DNA from: Brachionus rotundiformis
Lineage: Eukaryota > Rotifera > Eurotatoria > Ploima > Brachionidae
Reading direction: 5' to 3'
Assembly: GCA_016802295.1 (NCBI GenBank)
Contig: JAESIW010000137.1
Span: 4,102,031 to 4,166,030 of the forward strand
Length of the DNA: 64,000 nucleotides
Under the pieces are notes generated by a model, which made no database searches, was not told where the DNA came from, and worked only from the letters and a program-made list of their open reading frames with translations. This document shows, one piece after another, positions 23,021 to 33,700 of this stretch; position 1 is the stretch's first letter; each line of letters starts with the position of its first letter. Both the position numbers and the translations under genes were made by a program.

Positions 23021-23764
23021 CATTCCTTTAGAAGTTGTTTGCTTATTTTGCGCTTTGCGCACGGAACTATTTGTAGTTATATTTATATTTAGTTTATATA
23101 CAATTGTTTTATTATTAATTTAAAACTTCATTTTATGTTTCTTGTATTTTCCCTTTATTTCTGTATGTAACCATTTGGCTACTTAGAGTGGCCACTTTCT
23201 ATTATTCATTTAGAAAATAAATTTATTAAATTGTAAACTTATTGTTTATTTTATTTGTTATTGAATAATAAAGAATAAAATACTTTACTTATAACTACTA
23301 CAAGTATTTAACTACACAGTTAAGGCCTGAGTATATAAAGTTTGTTTTTGAAAAAATTTGGATAAGATTGTAGAAGTCAAATTTTGAAGAAGGTTGCGCT
23401 AGCTTTAATGATTTTTTTTAATTCAAATAATTCCTGTATAAGTTCTTTTTCAAAAATAACAATGAAAGAAGTTTACCGAAATGGAATATAGGTATAATAT
23501 GGATAAATCAAATATGATTGAACAATATAAATTATCGAATGAAATTTTTTTAATGCAAAATAAAAATATTAAGTTATGTTTATTGCTTTATTATTAAGAA
23601 TTTTAAATGATTAAAATTGATGATTTACAAGAGAAATAATTTCTGAAAAATTAAAAATTTAAAAAAAAAAATATCCTCACATGTCAAAAAAAATATAAAA
23701 ATCTCAATGATCTGAGTAATAATTTTTTTAAAAATAAAAAATAAAAAAATCTGCAAAAATTATA

Positions 23765-24508
23765 ATGATTATTAACATTATTATTGTCGTTTTATTTAAA
23801 CAGAGCCTGGAATCGAATACTGCTGCTGTCACATTTCATTTGATAAAAGCAAAAGATGTTCCTTTTCCAAGTTTTAGTTTGGTGCCTAATACAGCTCTTT
23901 CAAAAATAAGCAAACACTTTTGTTTCAGTGAATGCATGAAGAATGAATTTTGTTCATTTGTAGTCTACACACTGAATATGCCCTTAGCCGATTGACAATT
24001 CATACTAATTCAAATGTCGTTTTCGAAAAGAAATTTATTATTAAGTATGGAGTTAAATTTAACTTTATCATAATTGTTATATTATTCAAGTCCAAGTGGT
24101 CAGTACAGATTGAATGAAAATGCATCTTGTACACCATGTATGACTGGCTTTACAACTTATAACAACTATCCATTCAATTGCTATAAAGATCTGAGTTTAA
24201 ATCTGAATTTTAATTCAGCAAAAGAATTTTGCCAAATTTTGAATTCATTTTTGTGGACACCAAAAACATTGACTGAACGTAGACTCTTCAATAAAGGTTG
24301 GGTAGATTCGAAGATAGAATATGTCGGACAACCATTTGTATGGCCAGATGGATCAAAAGTTTATGGAATAGGTACAGATGAGCCAAATAATTATAATGGA
24401 ACTGAATTTTTACTTAAAGAAAATGTCTTACATCTCATAGAAAATCATCATCTGAATGATTATTATACTTATGGAAATTTTGAAACAATATGTCAACAAT
24501 TATCCTAA
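23765..24508 (+). pseudogene. lectin copy F, EGF exon lost
   Basis: The exon 1 remnant (23765-24044) has the same 22-bp loss between GTAGTCTAC repeats as copy B, which shifts the frame and ends it at TGA 23993-23995. A second deletion runs from inside intron 1 into the third exon, so the EGF exon is gone. The join leaves ...TTCAAG before TCCAAGTGG, which could act as an acceptor and would keep phase 2 with the old donor. The CTLD from about 24090 is open (GTDEPNNYNG, TICQQLS) and very like copy E. Confidence 0.8.
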
Positions 24509-25414
24509 GAAATAACATCAAAAATTTTAGCTAAAAGAAAAGTTATTTTTAATGCAGTCCATTTGTGAAAAGAGTTGGAGATTTTCATCGTTTTTTGATT
24601 AATTTCTAATAGATGTAAGATAATTCTTAATCAAACATTCCCTTAAAAGAACTATTTATTAATTCGTATATAATTTAAAATATTAATAGAAAAATTAGTA
24701 ACTGCTAATTTTATTTTATTTTGTTTATTTAATAAAATTTAATTAATATTATTTTTTTAATTTTAAAAATTCATATTTTCCTAAATTTAACATTTGATTC
24801 AAAAGACTTACAAAAAAATTAGAGATTAAATTTTGAAAAAATCATTAATAAATCATTTAAAGTTGATTTAGATTCAATCAAAATTCAATTCAATTATTTT
24901 CCATCGAATAGAAGGAAAACTCCTTTATTATTTAGGTATTATTTTTTATTTTTTAGTTAATTAAATAATATTTAATTGATATAATTGTCATAAATTAAAA
25001 TAATATTGTGTTTTTTTGTTCTCAAACTACTGTATAAAGATTTTGATTTTAAAGCTCTTGATAAATTTTTTTCAAAACCATTTGATAATTTCAGTTTCAA
25101 ATTTTCATTAAATTTTATTAGATAAAATAAAAAATTAATAAATTTACTAAATCTTTTTTAGTGTTTAATTGTTTTATAAACAATTTTTTTTATCACAACA
25201 ATTGTTAAGAAAAATGTAAATCTTTTGAAATTATGTGTAAATTTATTAATAATATTTCATAGAGTACGCTTAGTAAATACTAAGCTAGAATAAGTATAGG
25301 ATCTTTTAATTTATTTCATTTGCAGTAATAGACTTAAGCGTTAGTAAAATATTTTTATCAATTAAAATTGGATTTAATTGATAATTTAAGTTTAGATTTA
25401 AAAAAATTAAAAAA
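24509..25414. other. intergenic, A-T rich
   Basis: The start resembles the flank after copy D. No other feature recognised. Confidence 0.5.
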
Positions 25415-25692
25415 ATGTTGTCCAGATCTGTAACTAGATTGGTTCAAGCTAACAAATTGAGCGTATTGCCAAAAAGAAATTTTCAGCAAATTTTGTACCA
25501 ATTCAGTCCGCCTAAAAATAAACTCTCAAACGGAGTAATTTAATTTTTTTAAATTAAAAAATGATAAATAAACAATTATTTTTCCTAAAGGAATTAGCTG
25601 TAGTTGGTGCTATTTTAGTTATTGGAACTTTAGCTCCTTCTTTTTACATGGCAGCTAACATGGAACAATACAATGGAAAAGCTAAAAACTAG
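25415..25692 (+). CDS. COX8-like subunit of cytochrome c oxidase
   Basis: Two exons, 25415-25534 and 25591-25692 (intron 56 nt, phase 0), 73 aa. A basic N-terminus (MLSRSVTRLVQANKLS, then PKRNF) looks like a mitochondrial presequence. Exon 2 encodes one membrane segment (about 43-60, AVVGAILVIGTLAPSFYMA) followed by NMEQYNGKAK. The pattern of presequence, one helix with a Pro, then a short [HN]-[LM]-E-x-Y-K-like tail is that of COX8, an inner-membrane accessory subunit of complex IV. Such small subunits diverge fast, so another single-helix respiratory subunit remains possible. SURF1, a complex IV assembly factor, is 21 kb away. Confidence 0.6.
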
Positions 25693-27058
25693 ATTGCTAC
25701 AAATGATATAATTATTCAAAAAACTTAGAGCATAACTGTTCGACCTATAAATTTTTAAAATAAATTCTAAAAAATATTTAATTTAATTTATTTAAATTTT
25801 AATCAATTTTCTATTTAATAGATAATTAATTTACATTTTTGTAGAGTTATTTTAAATTGGTATTCTAAAAATTGACAAATTATCTATTATTCTATTACTT
25901 TTAGTAATAGATAACTGGTAATTTTGACCAAATTAAATTTGATTTAGCTTTAAGTGAAAGGAGAATCTCTAAAAATTCATTTATTTTTAGAAACAAATGT
26001 CTTTTATTTAGTAATTTTAAGTTTTTTAAATAAAATTTTATGATTTCCTCACCACGCATTGGTAAAAATAATATGAAATTTGAAAAACTAATGAACTTAA
26101 TTTTAAATTTTGTAAACAATTTAGTTTTAATGCTTCACAAATCCTTAGATAAGAATTAAATAAAAGGATCTATTTTTTTTAAATTTATTTTTGTATGGCC
26201 AAACATGTAAAACAAAACCAATAAAACGGTATCCGTATGGATTAATAAAGCTTATGGTAAAAATTTTCAAGTGCTTTCTATAGAAATTTTTTTGATGACC
26301 ATAAGTTTTATTAAAAACTTGCCTATTTTGATCATCTGTACTCATGAACCATCAACACCAAATTTTACCACAGTGAGCTTAGTTATTTTTAATTTTATTT
26401 ATGAAGTGTAATGTTAGTTCAAAATTCAATTTTATTTAATTAAATAATAAATTGTTTTAATATGGAATCCTATATAATGAACAAATATTCAGTATTAAAT
26501 AATGTAAAATTAATTTTAAAAAATCATTGATAATAAAATATACATGACACAAACTAATAATATGACATACCCTAATAAAGATAATATTGGAAATCTTTGA
26601 TTTTAATAATTTCATTGAACATGAATTTTATATAAATTTTTTTTATTATTAATTTAAAGTATTCCATTTATTTATACAAGTTGAATACCTAAAGCTGAAT
26701 TAAATTATAACTAAATATATTAATTTTCATTTTAAATTATTGAGCGTCCTTGGCTTAAAATTTTTTAAGATTGTAAGGATTAATCGGATTTAGACCATAG
26801 ATGGATAATAGATACATGAGATTAATTTTTTATAAATGTAAATAGAACTTGATTGAAAGGCCTTTATAGAGAATGATCGATCGATTTATCTAAAATAGAA
26901 ATAGATTAAACTCTAATGTCAAATGAGCTTAAGTTAATCCATAAGACTAATTTATAAATATATTAAATCTGTTAATTTTGGATTTACATAAATAAAAACT
27001 ATTTAGACAGACACATATTTTTTATTTTTTATTTATTTACTCAAAAATTAAAATATTT
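25693..27058. other. intergenic, nothing recognised
   Basis: AT-rich; short frames at 25901-26119 and 26145-26345 have no family features and look like chance. Confidence 0.5.
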
Positions 27059-27616
27059 TTAAATTTTCATTGGAAGGGACTTAACTGATTCAAAGCATTT
27101 GTCAAATACGTCTTTGTACTCGGCCTTCGAGCGAACCATGACAACACAAGCTGACTTCTTGGAGCCGAGTGCATGACCGAGATCAAGTTTGGAAGGTACA
27201 AAACAATAAGGTATGCTTGCTTCTTCGCAAACAATTGGCATGTGTGAATAAGTGTCCACTGGACTTACGTCACCAGCAAAAATGACCAAACTAAATTGAG
27301 ATAAAAGTTTGAATTCAAAATGGGACAAAAAAGCATTTTTCAACTATACCCTTTTTCGCCTCTGCGTATGTGTTTCTGGACTTCCTTTAAGCCCTGTCTC
27401 AAATAGGTTTTGTGTCCCGACGCTTTGAAATTGGATTTTGAAAATAAATGAATAAAAATGGTTCATGAAAAGTATACCTTTTTTAACACATTTGAACAAT
27501 CGCTTTGTAAGCTTTTTATTTGCCAATGGAAAGGCTATTTTATTAAGAAATTTTAACTTCTGGTCATAATCGTCCACTTCATCAATGGTTTCTGCTACTT
27601 CTTCGTTTTGGTTCAT
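27059..27616 (-). CDS. NHP2: NHP2, H/ACA snoRNP core protein
   Basis: A nucleolar L7Ae-type RNA-binding protein that, with dyskerin, NOP10 and GAR1, forms H/ACA particles for rRNA pseudouridylation. Minus-strand exons: 27478-27616, 27350-27422, 27059-27290 (introns 55 and 59 nt), 147 aa (human 153). Motifs: LANKKLTKRLFKCVKK, GLKEVQKHIRRGEKG (the RNA-binding helix), VIFAGDVSPVDTYSHMPIVC, PYCFVPSKLDLGHALGSKK and VVMVRS. The N-terminus is acidic, as in the family. The beginning of the gene is repeated after the assembly gap. Confidence 0.93.
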
Positions 27617-28056
27617 GTTTTTGAATTAAAAATTTGTTTCTAATATTCAAAATTTATAAATGTGCTTTAAAAATTATTAAAATTTAAATATCTTAATAAT
27701 AAATAATTGGAGAACATGTGCCCGATCGGATGTAAAGCGAAAAAATTTGTCTTATGTTTTGATTTTCAAATAAACAAATTCAATAATAACTTGATTTTTT
27801 TTCTGTTCCATTGGTATCCAACTTTTTGCTTAATATCTTCATTTAAAATTCTATTAGATAGATTATTTTTACTAAATATAAAATTAATAACAATATAAAA
27901 TATTTATTGCTCATTTAAATTCCTTTAAAAACTTTATCTATGCATTATTTGACTTTTAAAAGACAAATTTAAATTTTTTAAAATAAAATATTTATAGTTT
28001 GCCAAACAGCTAGTGTGGTAATTTATGGTTGACATGATGCTAAATATTCTACAAAA

Positions 28057-28733
28057 NNNNNNNNNNNNNNNNNNNNNNNNNNNNNNNNNNNNNNNNNNNN
28101 NNNNNNNNNNNNNNNNNNNNNNNNNNNNNNNNNNNNNNNNNNNNNNNNNNNNNNNNNNNNNNNNNNNNNNNNNNNNNNNNNNNNNNNNNNNNNNNNNNNN
28201 NNNNNNNNNNNNNNNNNNNNNNNNNNNNNNNNNNNNNNNNNNNNNNNNNNNNNNNNNNNNNNNNNNNNNNNNNNNNNNNNNNNNNNNNNNNNNNNNNNNN
28301 NNNNNNNNNNNNNNNNNNNNNNNNNNNNNNNNNNNNNNNNNNNNNNNNNNNNNNNNNNNNNNNNNNNNNNNNNNNNNNNNNNNNNNNNNNNNNNNNNNNN
28401 NNNNNNNNNNNNNNNNNNNNNNNNNNNNNNNNNNNNNNNNNNNNNNNNNNNNNNNNNNNNNNNNNNNNNNNNNNNNNNNNNNNNNNNNNNNNNNNNNNNN
28501 NNNNNNNNNNNNNNNNNNNNNNNNNNNNNNNNNNNNNNNNNNNNNNNNNNNNNNNNNNNNNNNNNNNNNNNNNNNNNNNNNNNNNNNNNNNNNNNNNNNN
28601 NNNNNNNNNNNNNNNNNNNNNNNNNNNNNNNNNNNNNNNNNNNNNNNNNNNNNNNNNNNNNNNNNNNNNNNNNNNNNNNNNNNNNNNNNNNNNNNNNNNN
28701 NNNNNNNNNNNNNNNNNNNNNNNNNNNNNNNNN
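28057..28733. other. assembly gap (677 N)
   Basis: An unsequenced run of N. The sequence before it (about 27617-28056) and after it (about 28836-29271) is the same region twice with small differences, so the gap joins two copies of one locus. Confidence 1.
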
Positions 28734-28835
28734 TTTATTTGCCAATGGAAAGGCTATTTTATTAAGAAATTTTAACTTCTGGTCATAATCGTCCACTTCA
28801 TCAATGGTTTCTGCTACTTCTTCGTTTTGGTTCAT
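28734..28835 (-). pseudogene. second copy of NHP2, 5' end only, cut by the gap
   Basis: Encodes the same first 34 residues as NHP2 (MNQNEEVAETIDEVDDYDQK and on to LANK) without a change, then runs into N. The flank to 29271 repeats 27617-28056 with scattered differences and small indels. Either a recent tandem duplicate whose rest lies in the gap, or the other allele placed in series by the assembler. Confidence 0.8.
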
Positions 28836-29339
28836 GTTTTTGAATTAAAAATTTGTTTCTAATATTCAAAATTTATAAATGTGCTTTAAAAATTATTAAA
28901 ATTTAAATATCTTAATAATAAATAATTGGAGAACATGTGCCCGATTCGGATGTGAAGCGAAAAAAATTGTCTTATGTTTTGATTTTCAAATAAACAAATT
29001 CAATAATAACTTGTTTTTTTTTTGTTTCATTGGTATCCAATTTTTTGCTCAAATATCTTTATTTGAAATTTTATTAGATAGATAATTTAAGTATAAAATT
29101 AATAACAATATAAAATATTTTTTGCTCGTTTAAATTCCTTTAAAAACTTTATCTATGCATTATTTGTATTTTAAAAGGCAAATTTAAATTTGTTAAAATA
29201 AAATATTTATTGTTTGCCAAACAGCTAGTGTGGTAATTTATGGTTGACATGATGCTAAATATTCTACAAAATATTTGATGCCATTTTGTTAAGAAAATTT
29301 TAAGGATTCGAAAAAATCATTAGTTTACAAATAAAATAT

Positions 29340-29353
29340 ATTACCATAGCAAT
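29340..29353 (+). promoter_or_regulatory. X-box (RFX site) of BBOF1
   Basis: ATTACCATAGCAAT fits the RFX X-box (RTNRCC-AT-RGYAAY) and lies 97 bases before the BBOF1 ATG, the position typical for ciliary genes in animals. The expression inference comes from known RFX control of ciliary genes. Confidence 0.65.
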
Positions 29354-29450
29354 TAGAGTTTAATAATCAAAATCTTTTAAATAATGAGTTTACCACAATA
29401 AATCAACACGCAAAATCACATAATCACCTATAAATAGATAAATAGCCGAA

Positions 29451-31838
29451 ATGCCTAAAGGAAAGAAAGGAAAAAAAGGCAAGAAAGACAAAAAAGGGTA
29501 AATTAATTTTAAAAATTTTAATTATTAAAATAAATTGATAAATAAATAAAGGAAGAAAAATGAAGCCAAAGACGAGTCTATTACCAAAATGGCCGAGAGA
29601 AATTCCAACATTTGGGAGGCTAAGCTTAGGATGAGTGAATTTCAAAAGGAACACTTCAGGTTTAGAGATATTTATAAAATTAAAAATTAATAAAATTTTA
29701 ATTTTTTTATTTTTAAAAGGGAAACAGCGAGACAGCTTGTAGAGGAAAATTCTAGTCTCCTCGATTATCTGAATCAAAATGAAAAAGATACCATAGATGT
29801 TGTAGGTTATTTGAGAAAGGTTGATAGTGATAAGGAAAATGAAGTAAAATTTAAGAATTGATGGCAAATTAATGTATTAATTAATTTAAATAATTAAAGA
29901 TAGCTGAATTAAAAGAAGAATTGCGCAACATTAACTCGGTCCATCAGGCTGATAAAGATGCTTTGGTAACTATTTGGAAAATTAATATCCAAAAAAGGCT
30001 TACTAAATTTTAATAGATAAGTGACTTTACTGCCAAAGTAACTGATCTTCAAGACATGCTCGAAAGAAAGACCAATGAATATGACATTGTAATGAATGAA
30101 CTTGATCAATTGAAAGATTTTAGGAAAAGAAAAATTCAAATGCAAAAAGAACTTGATGAAGTAAAAATTGGACATTGCCACAATTCCAAAGATAATTTGA
30201 TTTTATAGATAAAAGAGGCCATGGTTCAGAACGAAAAGGAACACAAGGAGCAAACAGCTAGAATTGAGCAAAAGTTTTTCGAGGAAAAAATGAGACTTCA
30301 GATTGAAGCTAATAAAAAAATAGAAGAGTTGGCCGAAAAGGCTCACGATGCGGCCATTAAGTAATTAAAAATAAACAAAAATATTTATTAATTTATTTAA
30401 TTTAATTAAAAATTGAATAGAAATTTGAATGATATCACCCGGAATGTTTACAAGGAAAATGTGCAATTGACAGAATCGTACAGAATAAACACGGCCGAAA
30501 TAGAAAAATTAAGAAAACTCAATCAAAATTTAGTATTCGAAAATGATAAACTAAAAGCTCAAAATAGTGACATAATCTCGGTGGTCAAAGAAAAAATAGA
30601 CTCAAATACAAAACAATCGAAGCAAATAAAAGAAGTTATATATATTTATAAACATGTTTTTCTTTTAAATTGATATTTATTTAATTTTTTTTTCAATTTT
30701 TGATAGCTTCAATCCAAAATTGAAATTTTGGAAAAGTCTCTTTCCCAAGTTGTCAAAGAGTTTGAGACCGAACGAGAGAATGTGATAAATAGATGCAAAA
30801 TAGAGACTGAATCAAGTGCAATTGAATTGGTAAAGATGAAGAGAGCTCTGGAGCTCAAGAGTAAGGAGATGAATAAAGTCAAAAAGTTGGCAAAGAATAT
30901 TCTAGAACAGCGTAGCGATATTGAGCGATTTTTTCTAGACGCACTTGATTATGTTAAACAGCAAATTGCGGTAAATAGGTAAATTGGATGAACAATTAAA
31001 TTTAAAATAGAAATTTATATTATTATTATTAAATGAATTTTTATCAGAAATGAGTATAGAAAAGAGGCTAATCAAATGTATAATAGTAGAATGTTGGCCG
31101 CCTATAATGGCCAAATGGAGTATCCAAAAGTTAAGACATTTTCAAAAAAATTCGCTGCCAACAGCACAAACAATGTTTTTAATGATCTTGAACAAGCTGT
31201 AAAATGGTAAAGCTTTTATATTATTTATTATTTTATTTGAACTATTTAATTAAAACAAAAACGGAATAAAAAAAGTTGATAATTTTATTGATTGATTATT
31301 TTATCTGAAAATAAAAGCTCTCTATTTATTTATCTATATATTTATATACTTGAGTGTGTTTAAGATAAAGGTTATTATTTTTGATTGATTTTATTAAAAC
31401 AATATTTTTAGATTAGTATGATAAAGTTTTTTATTATTTTAAAAGGCAAGAAGTGGACAAACTGTTCGACTTAAATGATCTTACTTGGGAACAAAAAGAG
31501 CAAGTTTTGAGGGAATTGTTTGCTAGAATGAACGGCTTGAAGGCTAAAAAGCCCAAGTCGAATTCCACCGAATTGAAGGCTGTCGAGCTAGATGAGACAA
31601 TTAACGATGCTGACTCGAATGAAGACGACAATGACTTGAAGTACATTGATCGCCCGGATGCCAAAAAACAGTTTAATAATAGGTAAATTTTTTTATTTTA
31701 AAATAATTAATGAGGTATATTAATTAAATTGTTTATAGTGATGAAAATTTTACATTTATAACAGAGGCGAACTATCAAGCATCAAGATCAAATGAATCAA
31801 ATGTTCTTAAGCTACCTTCTATAGTTTCATTAAATTAA
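29451..31838 (+). CDS. BBOF1: BBOF1 (CCDC176), basal body orientation factor
   Basis: A coiled-coil protein of basal bodies and axonemes of motile cilia; in vertebrates it keeps basal bodies aligned in multiciliated cells. Eleven exons: 29451-29497, 29552-29659, 29720-29843, 29900-29965, 30017-30160, 30209-30360, 30421-30634, 30707-30978, 31048-31206, 31446-31682, 31739-31838; 540 aa (human about 529). Lys/Gly-rich start (MPKGKKGKKGKKDKKG), then SNIWEAKLRMSEFQKEHFRE, LDYLNQNEKDTIDVVGYLRK and long coiled coils, with DIERFFLDALDYVKQQI near the C-terminal third, all in family order. Nine of ten introns are 43-68 nt long; intron 9 is 239 nt. An X-box lies upstream. Confidence 0.88.
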
Positions 31839-33700
31839 TTTACTTTTATTTTTCTAATTTTAATTAATTAAAGTAAAAAAAAAGAATTTTTTCTTTTTTT
31901 TCACAAAAATTCTGATTTGTTTATAAAGAGTAAATAAATTTTTAAGACTATTTTTAACCTTATTCAAAATTTGAAAATTTAAATAAAAAATGTTAGTTTA
32001 GACATTATTTTTGCTCTATTGAGGGTGAAAAAAGCATTTAAATGATATTTATACAATATGTCAATAAATGATTTTATCTGGTTTTTCAAGGAATATTTAA
32101 AGATCATTTGAGGCAATAATTTAATTTGTTTTTATAAATTATCACTGTTCAAGTTTTGGCAAAAAGAAAATCTAATATTAAATTTTGCTTAATAAACAAA
32201 TAAATTTGTTTCTGTCATATTTCTATTGTTAATAGCAAAAATTACGATTTTCAAAATTAGCTGATAAAAAATAAAAAAGCTTATTTTTAGCTCAGATCTA
32301 ATTACCATAATCTCTCTTTTTTTTCTACTAATTAATGATGATAAAACAATTTAAAATAATTTGAATTAGATGACATTTGGTCTCGATTTTGCTTTAGCTT
32401 AAGGTTTTCTGATTACTAACTTCGAAAGTTTTTCTATAATATTATAATTCATTATTTAAATAAATGTTGAAGAGAAAAAAATAAAATTGATTTCCAAATA
32501 GTTTATTTTAATATTCGTTTTTTTGTTGCTACATAGATAAATTGTTTTCAAAATTTGAGGTTATCGCTAACTTAATTATGAATACCTTTAAATTTTAATT
32601 TATCTTTTAATTCTATCTTAAATTCTTATAATTAAAATGAATTAAGTACTTGATGATAAGTGAATTTTAATTCTTTTAATTTAAGAATTATAGTCTTTAG
32701 AAATTAAATTTAAATTTGATTTTGAAGATAAAATGCTTCAAAAACGAGTGATACATAACTGATAATTACTGGCTTGTCTTAGTTTAATTAAATTATTTTA
32801 ATAAAGATAAAGATTTTATGTTCAAGATTGGCTAGTTTGGTTGATTTAGTAAAATTAAATTATTTATTTCATTCATCTAGATAATTAAAATGACGATGAC
32901 ATAATTGCCATTTGTCAATGAGTTTGTTCAAATTTGTTTTGATTAATAACCGGTTAGACAAAGTGAAATCTGACAAAAAAAAATCTTTTATTTTTATTTT
33001 TACATTAAATAAATATTTTTTTAATTTTATTCTTAATATTTTATTTTGATTAATTTAACAATTAAATTCATAATACAGCAAATATTTGAATACCAAAACG
33101 AAAACAATCAACATTATTTAAACAATGAGAGTTTGAAGCGAGCGAGCAAGCGAGCACTTTACCAGAACATGTTTACAGAAGGCCAGATCACAGCGTCAGC
33201 AACGACTCGTGTCTAAGCTAAACTGATTAGCCATGGTCAATATTAAACTAACAACAAACTAAACTAATTAGTTTTAATTTTTTATTTTTCTTAATAAAAA
33301 AATGAAAAAATTGAGCTTTCTAAATGAAAAATAGCATCTGTATTTGTTTAAGCCAAGTTAATTAAAAATAAAGTTATTCTATATTTAAACAAGTGCATAC
33401 CTTTATAAGTTTATTAAAGTTTTGAATTAAAATTTAAAGTAAATAAAAGTCAAATATTAATTTATGGTTGTGATCCTGTTCTCAACAAATCGATGATGAC
33501 AATTTGTATACATCAGCATTTCTTATTCCGATAAAATGATTTTTCGAGATTAATTTCTCTCTCTTGTACAAACAAAAGCTAATCCTGATATATTAGAATT
33601 CCTGAAAAATTGAATATTTAGTTGATTGGAATTAATGCCAAGTAAAGAGAGAGAGAGAGAGTATAATCTTTAAAGTAAATATAGTGACCAATGTGATATA
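31839..33700. other. gene-poor AT-rich stretch
   Basis: No coding signal. An (AG)n run is at about 33645-33661. Otherwise low-complexity A/T. Confidence 0.5.

Noticed and set aside
28023..28835. Long open frames on both strands across 28023-28835
   Set aside because: They are open only because they consist of N; they say nothing about coding.
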